A DNA stretch of 15,596 nt from Chloroflexota bacterium (GTDB lineage: Bacteria > Chloroflexota > UBA4733). The stretch covers positions 1 to 15,596 of the forward strand of contig JAICXR010000027.1 of the NCBI GenBank assembly GCA_025980355.1, written 5' to 3'. Within the stretch, counting starts at the first letter, position 1. Each line of letters starts with the position of its first letter. Shown here one piece after another: positions 7,557 to 14,920 of the stretch. Made by a program: the position numbers and the translations under genes. The notes beneath the pieces are model-generated. The model was not told the DNA's origin and ran no database searches. It saw only the letters and a list, made by a program, of their open reading frames with translations.

Positions 7557-7611
7557 GCTGAGTGCCGTACCGCACGCTACAATCGCCCTGGTGGGGAGGC
7601 GCGAACCGTGA
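7555..7611 (+). CDS. possible 18-codon upstream ORF
   Basis: ATG at 7555 is preceded by a very strong GAGGAGGAGG and opens an 18-residue frame, MLSAVPHATIALVGRREP. Its TGA at 7609-7611 overlaps the GTG start of the enolase-family gene as GTGA. This is the layout of a translationally coupled leader. A TACAAT -10-like box inside it (7578-7583) would start transcription downstream of this ATG, so either the promoter or the small ORF may be spurious. Confidence 0.3.
   Translation: MLSAVPHATIALVGRREP
7578..7588 (+). promoter_or_regulatory. candidate -10 element with CGCCC extension
   Basis: TACAAT followed directly by CGCCC lies 24 nt before the GTG of the enolase-family gene. The same TANNATCGCCC pattern precedes two other genes in the cluster. 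No convincing -35 hexamer is present at 17-18 nt. Confidence 0.3.
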
Positions 7612-8765
7612 AGATTGTTGACGTCGACATCGTCCCCTTTCGCACCGCGGTGGACCGCTTCCACAATGGAGTGCTCCGCCCACAGGCGCCGGTCACCCAG
7701 ACCCTGACGCGCGTCGTCACCGACGGCGGCGCCGTGGGCTACTGCCTGGGCGGACAGGGGCACGGCGACCAGGAAGGGCTGACGCCGGCGGCGCGCAGCC
7801 AGCTATTGGGGCGCATGAAGCCGCTGCTCGTCGGACATAATCCCTTCGACCGCGAAAAGTTCTGGCAGTGGATGTGGGCGGCGAAGATGCCGGAGAACCT
7901 GATGGGCGTCGTCGACATGGCGCTCTGGGACCTCATCGGGCGCGTGGCGAACCTGCCGGTGTACCAGGTCCTGGGCGGCTGCCGGGATCGGGTCAAAGCC
8001 TATGCCAGCACCTACCCGAACATGGGCACGCCCGACGAGTACGCGGAGCACGCGCTCGCCTGCCAGCGGGCCGGCTACCAGGCGTATAAGATCCATCCCT
8101 ACTACTACTGGGATCCGGCGACGCGCCGCGATGTGCCGGGCCGGCCGTCGCACATGCGCTGGGACCTCGACGTCTGTCGGGCGGTGCGGGCCGCGGTCGG
8201 CGACGAGATGACGCTCATGTACGACCCCTGGGGCACCTACCACACCTTCGAGGAGGCGTTGCTCGTCGGGCGCGAACTGGAGCGGCTGCATTTCGCCTGG
8301 TTCGAGCACCCCATGCCCGAACACCGCGTCCAACCCTACATCCGCCTCTGCCGGGAGCTGAGTATCCCGATCTGCTCGCCGGAGATCATCGACGGCAGCG
8401 TCTTCACGCGGGCCGACTGGATCCAGCGCGAAGCCTCCGACATCAGCCGGATCGACGTGCTGCGCGGCGGCATCACGGCGGCGCGGAAGACGGTCGCCGT
8501 CTGCGAGGCTTACGGGGTCAAGTGCGAGGTGCATATGAGCGGCATAGGCAACCTCCAGGTGCTCGGCGCGAGCAGTGAGGACACCTGCGAATACTATGAG
8601 CGCGGCCTGCTGGCGCCCGGCGTCGACTACGACGCCTCCTATCCCTACCTAAAGGAGCCCTGCGACCCGCTGGACGCCGACGGCTACGTGCGGCTGCCAC
8701 CGGGGCCGGGACTCGGCTACGCGCTCGATTGGGACTACATCGACGCCAACCGGGTGGAGGAATAA
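7608..8765 (+). CDS. enolase-superfamily (mandelate racemase-like) enzyme, KxH type
   Basis: This 385-residue member of the mandelate racemase/muconate lactonizing group is likely a sugar-acid dehydratase or epimerase that abstracts a proton alpha to a carboxylate, using Mg2+. An N-terminal capping domain (about 1-120, with ALWDLIGR) precedes the TIM barrel. Metal ligands are D206 (LMYDPWG), E233 (WFEHPMPE) and E259 (CSPEI). A D283...H309 dyad (RIDVLRGG; CEVHMSG) matches the Asp-His base, and E324 or E328 may act as the later glutamate. The second-strand motif is KIH (161-163) rather than the common KxK, so the substrate is probably not one of the textbook ones. The GTG start follows GGGGAGG. 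The next gene starts 3 bp after its stop, indicating an operon. Confidence 0.87.
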   Translation: MKIVDVDIVPFRTAVDRFHNGVLRPQAPVTQTLTRVVTDGGAVGYCLGGQGHGDQEGLTPAARSQLLGRMKPLLVGHNPFDREKFWQWMWAAKMPENLMGVVDMALWDLIGRVANLPVYQVLGGCRDRVKAYASTYPNMGTPDEYAEHALACQRAGYQAYKIHPYYYWDPATRRDVPGRPSHMRWDLDVCRAVRAAVGDEMTLMYDPWGTYHTFEEALLVGRELERLHFAWFEHPMPEHRVQPYIRLCRELSIPICSPEIIDGSVFTRADWIQREASDISRIDVLRGGITAARKTVAVCEAYGVKCEVHMSGIGNLQVLGASSEDTCEYYERGLLAPGVDYDASYPYLKEPCDPLDADGYVRLPPGPGLGYALDWDYIDANRVEE

Positions 8766-8768
8766 GCG

Positions 8769-9665
8769 ATGGGCGACAGCAGGATGTCCGGCGTCTTCCC
8801 GATCCTGGTCACGCCGTTCGATGAGCAGTCGCGCCTGGACGAGGAGAGCCTGCGCCGGCTGGTGGAGTTCAGCATCGGCGCCGGTGTCCACGGCCTGGGG
8901 CTGGCACTGGGCAGCGAGATCTACAAGCTCTCCGAACATGAGCGGGCGACGCTGACCCGCATCGTTGTGGGTCAGGCGCGCCGCCGCGTGCCGGTGGTCG
9001 TCAACACGGGCGGCGCGGCGACGGACCTGGCCGTCCTGTACAGCAGGACGGCCGAGGAGCAGGGCGCGGACGCCCTGATGGTCCTGCCGCCGACGTTCGC
9101 GCCGGCCAGTGCCGAGGAGACGCGCGACTACTTCCGGGCGATCTCGGCGGCCGTGACGGTGCCGATCTTCCTGCAGGACACCTCCGGTGCGCCGGTATCG
9201 GGGGCGCTGGCCCGGCAACTGGCGGACGAGTGCGAGCACGTTCGCTACATCAAAGTGGAGAGCGCGCCGGCGCCGCTCAAGGTTGCCGAGGCGGTACGCC
9301 AGGCCGGTGATCTTCTCACGGTGTTCGGCGGCGCGGGCGGAAACTATCTGCTGGAAGAGCTGCGGCGGGGCTCCCAGGGCACGATGCCGGGCTGCAGCCA
9401 GCCGGAAGCGTTTGTCGCAATCTGGAACTTGTACCAGGCCGGCGACGTGCCGGCGGCCCGAGCGGTGTTCGAGCGGACGATCGTCCCGGTCAACCGGTTG
9501 GCGGGCCTGGGGTGGGGAGCCTTCTACACCGTCCATAAGGAACTGCTCCGATGCCGCGGGATCATCAAGACCGCCACGGTGCGCCGGCCCACCGGCGGCT
9601 CGCTCGACGCGCCGGGGTGGCAGGAACTGCAAGACATCATCAACGGTCTCTCCAACGGCGGGTAG
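8769..9665 (+). CDS. DapA-family aldolase/dehydratase
   Basis: This 298-residue (beta/alpha)8 protein belongs to the dihydrodipicolinate synthase/N-acetylneuraminate lyase family, which forms a Schiff base between lysine and a 2-keto acid. The lysine is K162 in RYIKVES, and GSEIYKLSEHER corresponds to the conserved G(S)xE...L...E block near residue 48. The usual catalytic tyrosine (YNxP) is replaced by Q136 in IFLQDTSGA, which argues against a true DapA. It suggests a 2-keto-3-deoxy acid aldolase or dehydratase, or another substrate. The ATG at 8769 has GGAGG about 8 nt upstream, inside the previous gene's end. Coupling to the enolase-superfamily enzyme suggests that enzyme makes its 2-keto-3-deoxy substrate. 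Confidence 0.88.
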   Translation: MGDSRMSGVFPILVTPFDEQSRLDEESLRRLVEFSIGAGVHGLGLALGSEIYKLSEHERATLTRIVVGQARRRVPVVVNTGGAATDLAVLYSRTAEEQGADALMVLPPTFAPASAEETRDYFRAISAAVTVPIFLQDTSGAPVSGALARQLADECEHVRYIKVESAPAPLKVAEAVRQAGDLLTVFGGAGGNYLLEELRRGSQGTMPGCSQPEAFVAIWNLYQAGDVPAARAVFERTIVPVNRLAGLGWGAFYTVHKELLRCRGIIKTATVRRPTGGSLDAPGWQELQDIINGLSNGG

Positions 9666-9784
9666 CGCGCCGCGGTACCGGCGACGGCATGGGATCCGGG
9701 GAGGATTTTCCGGCCGTGTTTCCTCCAAGCGCGGACGGATGTGGCCGCGGATGGACGGGGATGCACCGATCACCCGCTGTCGGC

Positions 9785-9795
9785 TATGATCGCCC
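9785..9795 (+). promoter_or_regulatory. candidate -10 element with CGCCC extension
   Basis: TATGAT followed by CGCCC sits in the 185-bp gap before the dioxygenase-like gene, 60 nt before its ATG. The rest of the gap (9666-9850) holds no gene or clear terminator. The -35 region is weak. Confidence 0.35.
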
Positions 9796-9850
9796 GCGAC
9801 GGGACACGGGATGTCGCCTCAGACGCAACGGTTTCGTAGAGGAGTCGGCA

Positions 9851-10615
9851 ATGATCGAGCAGGAGCAGGCGGCGGGACTGAACCGGCAGCAGCAAGAATA
9901 CCTCGATGTCCAGGGCTACCTGCTGCTGGAGGGCGTGCTCTCGCCGAGCGAGGCGGTGCAGTACCGGCAGCAGCTCCTGGCGCTGGCCGCTCAGGAACCC
10001 GGACGGATCAACCCGACGCAGCACGTACGCTGGCTGGTGAACAAAGGAGCGGACTACCGCAAGCTGCTCTTGCACCCCGCCGTCGATCCCTGGTTCCGCC
10101 ATCTGCTCGGCGACGACTATGCGCTGAGCACGCTGACTTCCAATGTCGTGCGGCCGGGCGCGCCGGATGGACGCTACCACACGGACTTTCAGGACCGGGT
10201 GCCGGAGCCGTTGCCGGAGTTCCCGCTCACCGCTAATAGCCTCTGGCTGCTCGACGAGTTCACGCCGGAGAACGGCGGCACGCGGCTCGTCCCGGGCAGC
10301 CACCGCTGGCGGCGCCGACCGCCGCCGGACCTGGCCGTCCACCCGGACGAAATCCGCATCGCCGCGCCGGCCGGCTCGGTGCTGCTGTTCAACGGCGGCG
10401 TCTGGCACTCCAGCGGCGCCAACACGACCGACCGCGAGCGCGTCTGCCTGATCTGCTTCTGCCTACGCTCGTTCATGAAGCCGCAGTTCGACTTCGTGCA
10501 TTATCTCAGCGACGAAGCCTACGCCGAAGCGACACCGGAACTGAAGCGGCTCTACGGCTTCACCGCCTGGCCGCAACCCGTCGACGAGCCCGCCGCGCCG
10601 AAACGACGGCTATAG
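9851..10615 (+). CDS. phytanoyl-CoA dioxygenase (PhyH)-like Fe(II)/2-oxoglutarate oxygenase
   Basis: This 254-residue cupin-fold protein of the PhyH family couples decarboxylation of 2-oxoglutarate to hydroxylation of a substrate at a mononuclear iron. The facial triad is visible as H110 and D112 (RYHTDF) and H186 (GGVWHSSG), with R195 or R197 placed to bind 2-oxoglutarate (TTDRERV). Other family features are NSLWLLDEFTPENGGTRLVPGSH (about 129-151, the jelly-roll core) and GSVLLFNGG (175-183). The ATG at 9851 follows GAGGAG. It lies 185 bp behind the aldolase gene with its own possible promoter. A role in modifying a sugar acid or related small molecule is guessed from context; the substrate of bacterial PhyH proteins cannot be read from sequence. 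Confidence 0.87.
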   Translation: MIEQEQAAGLNRQQQEYLDVQGYLLLEGVLSPSEAVQYRQQLLALAAQEPGRINPTQHVRWLVNKGADYRKLLLHPAVDPWFRHLLGDDYALSTLTSNVVRPGAPDGRYHTDFQDRVPEPLPEFPLTANSLWLLDEFTPENGGTRLVPGSHRWRRRPPPDLAVHPDEIRIAAPAGSVLLFNGGVWHSSGANTTDRERVCLICFCLRSFMKPQFDFVHYLSDEAYAEATPELKRLYGFTAWPQPVDEPAAPKRRL

Positions 10616-10623
10616 TCGCAGCA

Positions 10624-10635
10624 ACGCATATGCGT
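10624..10635. repeat. perfect 12-bp palindrome
   Basis: ACGCATATGCGT is exactly self-complementary and lies in the 24-bp space between the convergent stops of the dioxygenase gene (10615) and the toxin remnant (10640). It has no loop or T-tract, so it is not a classic terminator. It may be a protein site or chance. Confidence 0.35.
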
Positions 10636-10639
10636 CCGT

Positions 10640-10948
10640 TCAAGAATCGCGAAAGATATCGTGATGGCCGATGCGTCGCCAGCGGATGGCAACCTCACCT
10701 TCGACCTCTACAAACTCGAACGTGGCGCGGCCGTCTGGTCCAGCAAATGACCACGTGAGCTCGTGGATACCCGGATGGCCGCCAAGCTGACCAATGCGCA
10801 GGCTCGCGGGCCACGCCGGGAGGGGTGACGCGCCACGTGCTTCGTAAGCGTCGTTGATGAGACGGACAGCGTCAAGAAAGAGTCTTTGCTCTTGTCAGGA
10901 TAGGCGCTGGAACTCGGCCTTGAAGCGCTCGGCGCGCTCATATTTCAC
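10640..10948 (-). pseudogene. RelE-like toxin gene interrupted by TGA at codon 18
   Basis: Read from a GTG at 10948, which overlaps the antitoxin stop as GTGA, the frame gives MKYERAERFKAEFQRLS, then TGA at 10897-10895. It then continues in the same frame without another stop to TGA at 10642-10640, 102 codons in all. The later part reads QEQRLFLDAVRLINDAYEARG, then PLPAWPASLRIGQLGG, HPGIHELTWSFAGPDGRATF and EVAIRWRRIGHHDIF. The C-terminal RRIGxHDIF is typical of RelE/ParE-like toxins paired with this kind of antitoxin. Family resemblance on both sides of the TGA points to a single nonsense change (for example CGA to TGA), not a frameshift. As it stands only 17 residues would be made, so the toxin is probably dead unless the stop is a sequencing error or is read through. 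Confidence 0.65.
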
Positions 10949-11241
10949 TCGGCGGTCAGGTCCGCGATGAACGACTCCAGGTCATCGAAGCGACGGAGTT
11001 TCCCGGCGGCGATCTCCTCGTCCACCGCTTGCTCTCCCGCCTGCCATTCCGGTGCCCAAAACCAGGCCTGGGACGGGTCGGCCCCTTTCGAGGCGATAGG
11101 GCGAATCGTCACCGTTAGGTGCTCGTCCACAAGGGCCCGCAGGCGGCGGACCTCGGCGACGAGCGTCTGTGCGGTCGGCGCGTCAAGCGCCTTGTCTCGA
11201 TCGAGCAGCGCCTGAATGCGAGAAAGGTCTGCATCACTCAT
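10945..11241 (-). CDS. type II antitoxin-like protein
   Basis: This small 98-residue acidic protein has a helical N-terminus (about 1-42, leucine/arginine-rich, possibly dimerising) and a C-terminal tail with AWFWAPEWQAGEQAVDEEIAAGK (about 59-81) followed by LRRFDDLESFIADL. That tail is characteristic of antitoxins encoded directly upstream of RelE-like toxins in Chloroflexota and cyanobacteria, as I recall the family. No AbrB or other DNA-binding domain is obvious at the N-terminus. The ATG at 11241 follows AAGGGG. The stop overlaps the GTG of the toxin frame, the usual coupled antitoxin-toxin order. With the toxin apparently broken, this would be an orphan antitoxin. Confidence 0.7.
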   Translation of the reverse strand: MSDADLSRIQALLDRDKALDAPTAQTLVAEVRRLRALVDEHLTVTIRPIASKGADPSQAWFWAPEWQAGEQAVDEEIAAGKLRRFDDLESFIADLTAE

Positions 11242-11408
11242 TGCTCGCCCCTTTTTCTGTGTGGAGGCGCCGTGGCCCGTTCATAGAAGCACAGGATACC
11301 AGCCCGGCTTCCCCGATTCCGTGCTCCGTGCTCCCATCATCTTCGGAGTATGCCAGCCGGGGCAGGTCCGCCTCTACCGACTCGGTCGCACGCTTGCGCG
11401 TCATCTGA

Positions 11409-11419
11409 TAGCATCGCCC
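11409..11419 (+). promoter_or_regulatory. candidate -10 element with CGCCC extension
   Basis: TAGCAT followed by CGCCC lies 35 nt before the ATG of the second enolase-superfamily gene, in the 208-bp gap from 11242 to 11449. It is the third copy of the TANNATCGCCC pattern. No good -35 is visible. Confidence 0.3.
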
Positions 11420-11449
11420 CGTTGTCGCCAGAGAGAAGGACCAGCACCG

Positions 11450-12526
11450 ATGCGTATCACCGACGTTCGCGTCATCTCCTATCCCTTGGGCAAGTTGGAG
11501 CGGCCCTACCGCAACTCCATCCTCACGACCACGAACAAAGGCCTGAGCTTTGTGGAGGTGCTGACCGATGAAGGCGTCACGGGCGTCTGTTTCGGCGGGA
11601 ACCGCGCCACCATCGAAGGGTCGATCAAGGCGCGGCTGGTGGGCGAAGACCCGCTGGACGCCGCCCGGCTCTGGCATCGCATGTTCACGGGTTGGCGGAA
11701 GCCGGTCGCCAAGGGCGACGCCATCGCCGCCATCGGCTGCGTCGACAACGCCCTCTGGGATCTGCGTGGCAAGATCCTGGGGCAGCCGGTCTACCGCCTG
11801 CTGGGCGGCTTCCGCAACCGCGTCCCGGCCTACGCCGCTGGCGGCTACTACGAGGACGGCAAGGGGCTGCCGGAGCTGGCGGCGGAGCTCACCGGCTTCG
11901 TCGACGCCGGCTACCGGGCCGTCAAGATGAAGGTAGGCGGGGCGCCGTTCCCTGAGGATGTCGCTCGCGTCCGCGCCGCCCGCGAAGCGTTGGGTCCCGA
12001 CATCCAGCTAATGGTCGACGCCAACAACGCCTGGAACGCCGCCGAGGCGATCCGCTTCGGGCGCGCCGTCGAACGCTACGACCTCACCTGGTTCGAAGAG
12101 CCCTGCTGGCCCGACGATCTGGAAGGAGCGGCCGCGGTGTGCCGCGCCCTTGACACGCCCGTCGCCAGCGGGGAGATCGAGTACACGCGCTGGGGCTGCC
12201 GCGACCTGATCGAACGCGGCGCGGCGGACATCGTCCAGGCCGACCCCCAGACCACCGGCGGCCTCACGGAGTGGCTGCGCATCGCCGCGCTCGCCTCGGC
12301 CCACCACCTGCCCATGGCGCCGCACGGCAACCACTATGTCGGCGCCCACGCCGTCGCCGCCGTCGACAACGGCATGATCGTGGAGAGCTACGCCGGCCTC
12401 CATCCCTGGCAGGACGAGTTCCTCGCCCCGATGCGCCTGGAAGACGGCGAGCTCGTGCTGCCGGACACCCCCGGCCTCGGTATCGGCGTGGACCGCGCCG
12501 CCCTGGAGCGCGCCGCCAGCCGTTAG
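11450..12526 (+). CDS. enolase-superfamily (mandelate racemase-like) dehydratase
   Basis: This 358-residue member of the mandelate racemase/muconate lactonizing group has the full classical set. VKMKVGG gives the KxK pair (K159, K161). VDANNAW gives D190 and N192, WFEEP gives E216 and ASGEIE gives E242 for Mg2+. DPQTTGG gives D265 and PHGNH gives H292 as the general-base dyad. This constellation is that of sugar-acid (aldonate/aldarate) dehydratases and racemases. The N-terminal capping domain includes VDNALWDLRG (98-107). The ATG at 11450 is preceded by AAGGA at about 9 nt; the frame extends upstream to 11216 without family character. It is separated from the rest of the cluster by the toxin-antitoxin module. 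The exact substrate cannot be fixed from these motifs. Confidence 0.88.
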   Translation: MRITDVRVISYPLGKLERPYRNSILTTTNKGLSFVEVLTDEGVTGVCFGGNRATIEGSIKARLVGEDPLDAARLWHRMFTGWRKPVAKGDAIAAIGCVDNALWDLRGKILGQPVYRLLGGFRNRVPAYAAGGYYEDGKGLPELAAELTGFVDAGYRAVKMKVGGAPFPEDVARVRAAREALGPDIQLMVDANNAWNAAEAIRFGRAVERYDLTWFEEPCWPDDLEGAAAVCRALDTPVASGEIEYTRWGCRDLIERGAADIVQADPQTTGGLTEWLRIAALASAHHLPMAPHGNHYVGAHAVAAVDNGMIVESYAGLHPWQDEFLAPMRLEDGELVLPDTPGLGIGVDRAALERAASR

Positions 12527-12656
12527 CGTCGCGGTCCCGGCGCACCTTAAACGGTAGGTGTCGGCGGCGCCAACGTCAGCTAATGGCTCCGTCCCGCAGT
12601 AAGAAGCTGACACCATGCACCGTGCGTGGATCGGTTCGACCGCGCCGACTCAACGC

Positions 12657-12685
12657 TTGACGTCATGGCGGCCGGTTACTATACT
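12657..12685 (+). promoter_or_regulatory. strong sigma-70-type promoter
   Basis: TTGACG (12657-12662) and TATACT (12680-12685) are separated by exactly 17 nt, each matching five of six consensus bases. Transcription would start near 12692, leaving a leader of about 34 nt with GAGGAGGT before the ATG at 12726. It is the best consensus promoter I found in the window. The remaining gap from 12527 shows nothing else convincing. Confidence 0.65.
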
Positions 12686-12725
12686 CACGGCACCGAGTTC
12701 CGCGATCTCCCACGAGGAGGTGGCT

Positions 12726-14819
12726 ATGACCTCTCGCCTGGCGGATCTGTTACAGGCAACGCGCCGACATCGATTCGTCGGGCGTGGGGCCGAGTTGGCC
12801 CTCTTCCGGTCCGCCCTCAGCGCGTCGACGTTGCCGTTCCACGTCCTACACGTGTTCGGGCCGGGTGGCGTGGGCAAGACGACATTGCTCGGCGCGCTCG
12901 CGGATATCGCCACCGATATGGGCATTCCCTCCGTCCTGATCGATGCGCGCAATGTGGAACCCTCCGCGGAGGGGTTCCTGAGTGCCTTGCGCCTCGCCCT
13001 CGGCCTGCCGCCGCCATCCTCCCCGCTCGATGCGCTGGCCACGCGGTCCGGCCGTCACCTGTTATTCATCGATACCTATGAGACGCTCGTTCCTCTGGAT
13101 GGATGGCTTCGCGACACGTTCTTGCCCCAATTGCCGGGCGAGATGCTGGTGGTCCTGGCCGGCCGCTTCGGCCCGGCACCGGAGTGGCTAGCCGATGCCG
13201 GTTGGCGGGGCTCTCTCCGACGGCTAGCCATCGGCAATCTCGACCCGGACGACAGCCGGACCTATCTCACTCGCCAGTCCGTGCCCGACGACCAGCATGG
13301 GGCGGTGATCGAGTTTACGCATGGCCATCCCCTTGCGCTCTCGCTGGTTGCCGACGTCTTCGCCCAGCGCCCCGGTACCCGCTTCGATCCCTCCACTTCG
13401 CCGGACGTGGTACGGGTCCTTGTCGAGCAACTGGTGCAAAAGGTACCTGGCCCGGCCCACCGTGCTGCGTTGGAGGCGAGCGCCCTGCTGCGCCTGACGA
13501 CAGAGCCGCTGCTCGTGGCGATGTTGGCCGTGCCAGACGGCCACGAACTCTTCGAGTGGCTGTGCGGCCTCTCGTTCATGCAAGTGGGCCACCTCGGTGT
13601 CTTCCCGCACGATCTCGCCCGCGAGGCCCTGGTGGCCGAGTTACGCTGGCGCAACCCCGATTGGTATGCCGAGCTGCACCGCCGCGCCCGCACCCATTAC
13701 GCCGCTCGCCTCCAGACGACCAGTGCTGCCGAGCAGCAGCGCGTGCTGTTCGACTACTTCTTCCTCCACCGGGAAAACCCCGTCGTGCGCCCATTCTTCG
13801 AGTGGCAGGAGAGTGGGAGTACCCTCCCGGATCGGCTGTCGCTCGACGATATCCCTCTGCTGATCGAGATGGTGGCGCGGCACGAGGGGGAACAGTCCGC
13901 GCAGTTGGCCAGGCACTGGTTGGCCCGGCAGCCAGAGGGCACGCTCGTGTTCCGTTTGGCAGGCCGGCGGCCGGCAGGCTTCGTCATGCTCCTGGCGCTG
14001 CAGCTCGTCACCGCGCACGACCGGGAAGTCGACGCCGGGGTGCGCGCGGCCTGGGAGTATCTGGAGCGCCACGCCCCACTTCGACCGGGCGAGCGAGCCA
14101 CGCACTTCCGCTTTTGGATGGCGGATCAGACCTACCAGGCGGTCTCCGCGATGCAGACCCTGGTCTTCGGCTGTGCCGCTCAGCACTACCTGACCACGCC
14201 GAGCTTGGCGTTCAGCTTCTTTCCGTGTGCTGATGCAGATTTCTGGGCGCCGGCGCTCGGCTACGCCGACCTGGTACGGCTCGCGGAAGCCGATTTCGAA
14301 GTGGGCGGCCGGCGATACGGCGTGTTCGGCCACGACTGGCGGACTCTGTCACCCCTGGACTGGTTGGGTCTGCTCGCCGAGCGGGAGATGGCAACCACAC
14401 TTCCCCCGCCCGGGCAGTCACAATCGGAATCGCGCGCCATCCTGGGCCAGGCCGAGTTCGCCGCGGCCGTCCGCGAGGCGTTACGGTCGCTGCGCCGGGG
14501 CGACGATCTGCACACGAACCCGCTCCTCCGGTCGCGGATGGTGGTCACCCGGGCAGGAAGGAACGCCACCGACGCTGCCTGCATCTCGGCCCTGAAGGAC
14601 CTCATCAAGGAGGCGGCGGAGGCGTTGCGTGCTTCACCACGCGACGCCAAGGCGTACCGTGCCCTGTACCATACCTATTTCCGTCCGGCAGCCACCCAAG
14701 AGCGGGCCGCCGAACTCCTTGATTGGCCCTTTAGCACCTTCCGAAGGCACCTCAAGGCAGGCAGCGATCGCATTGCCGAGCAGCTCTGGGCATGGGAGAT
14801 CGGCGGCCCGCACCACTGA
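12726..14819 (+). CDS. STAND-like NTPase with GNAT-like region and C-terminal HTH
   Basis: This is a 697-residue multidomain protein. After a short lead-in with FVGRGAEL (17-24), typical of STAND/AAA ATPases, comes Walker A GPGGVGKTT (45-53), Walker B LLFIDTYE (112-119), a sensor-like LVVLAGR (141-147) and GHPLAL (200-205), the GxP motif of NB-ARC-like proteins. Residues about 240-400 are helical. Residues about 405-540 (PAGFVMLLAL; FGHDWR) look like a GNAT acetyltransferase fold, but I cannot show acetyl-CoA binding. The end (about 615-690: TQERAAELLDWPFSTFRRHLKAG) resembles a sigma-region-4 helix-turn-helix. It is probably an ATP-dependent signalling or transcription regulator. The ATG at 12726 follows GAGGAGGT. 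The middle-domain call is the least certain. Confidence 0.75.
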   Translation: MTSRLADLLQATRRHRFVGRGAELALFRSALSASTLPFHVLHVFGPGGVGKTTLLGALADIATDMGIPSVLIDARNVEPSAEGFLSALRLALGLPPPSSPLDALATRSGRHLLFIDTYETLVPLDGWLRDTFLPQLPGEMLVVLAGRFGPAPEWLADAGWRGSLRRLAIGNLDPDDSRTYLTRQSVPDDQHGAVIEFTHGHPLALSLVADVFAQRPGTRFDPSTSPDVVRVLVEQLVQKVPGPAHRAALEASALLRLTTEPLLVAMLAVPDGHELFEWLCGLSFMQVGHLGVFPHDLAREALVAELRWRNPDWYAELHRRARTHYAARLQTTSAAEQQRVLFDYFFLHRENPVVRPFFEWQESGSTLPDRLSLDDIPLLIEMVARHEGEQSAQLARHWLARQPEGTLVFRLAGRRPAGFVMLLALQLVTAHDREVDAGVRAAWEYLERHAPLRPGERATHFRFWMADQTYQAVSAMQTLVFGCAAQHYLTTPSLAFSFFPCADADFWAPALGYADLVRLAEADFEVGGRRYGVFGHDWRTLSPLDWLGLLAEREMATTLPPPGQSQSESRAILGQAEFAAAVREALRSLRRGDDLHTNPLLRSRMVVTRAGRNATDAACISALKDLIKEAAEALRASPRDAKAYRALYHTYFRPAATQERAAELLDWPFSTFRRHLKAGSDRIAEQLWAWEIGGPHH

Positions 14820-14920
14820 GCACCGCATGGGCACTTTTTGAACTGGAAAGTGAGCACTTCCACCAGGCACAGTCGTGGTGATCGAATCGCTGGACTCGCC
14901 CCCGTTTCCGGGAGATCACC

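Noticed and set aside
8649..9773. 374-codon minus-strand frame
   Set aside because: It is antisense to the DapA-family gene, which has clear catalytic residues and operon spacing.
10708..10941. 77-codon minus-strand frame starting MSAPSASRPSS
   Set aside because: It runs through the toxin region in another frame; the toxin-like residues appear in the GTG-initiated frame on both sides of the TGA, so this is a shadow.
13103..14233. 376-codon plus-strand frame
   Set aside because: It lies inside the NTPase gene in another frame; arginine/proline-rich with no recognisable domain.
14845..14861. Imperfect inverted repeat after the NTPase gene as a rho-independent terminator
   Set aside because: The hairpin has a bulge and no T-tract follows, so it is mentioned only as gap content.
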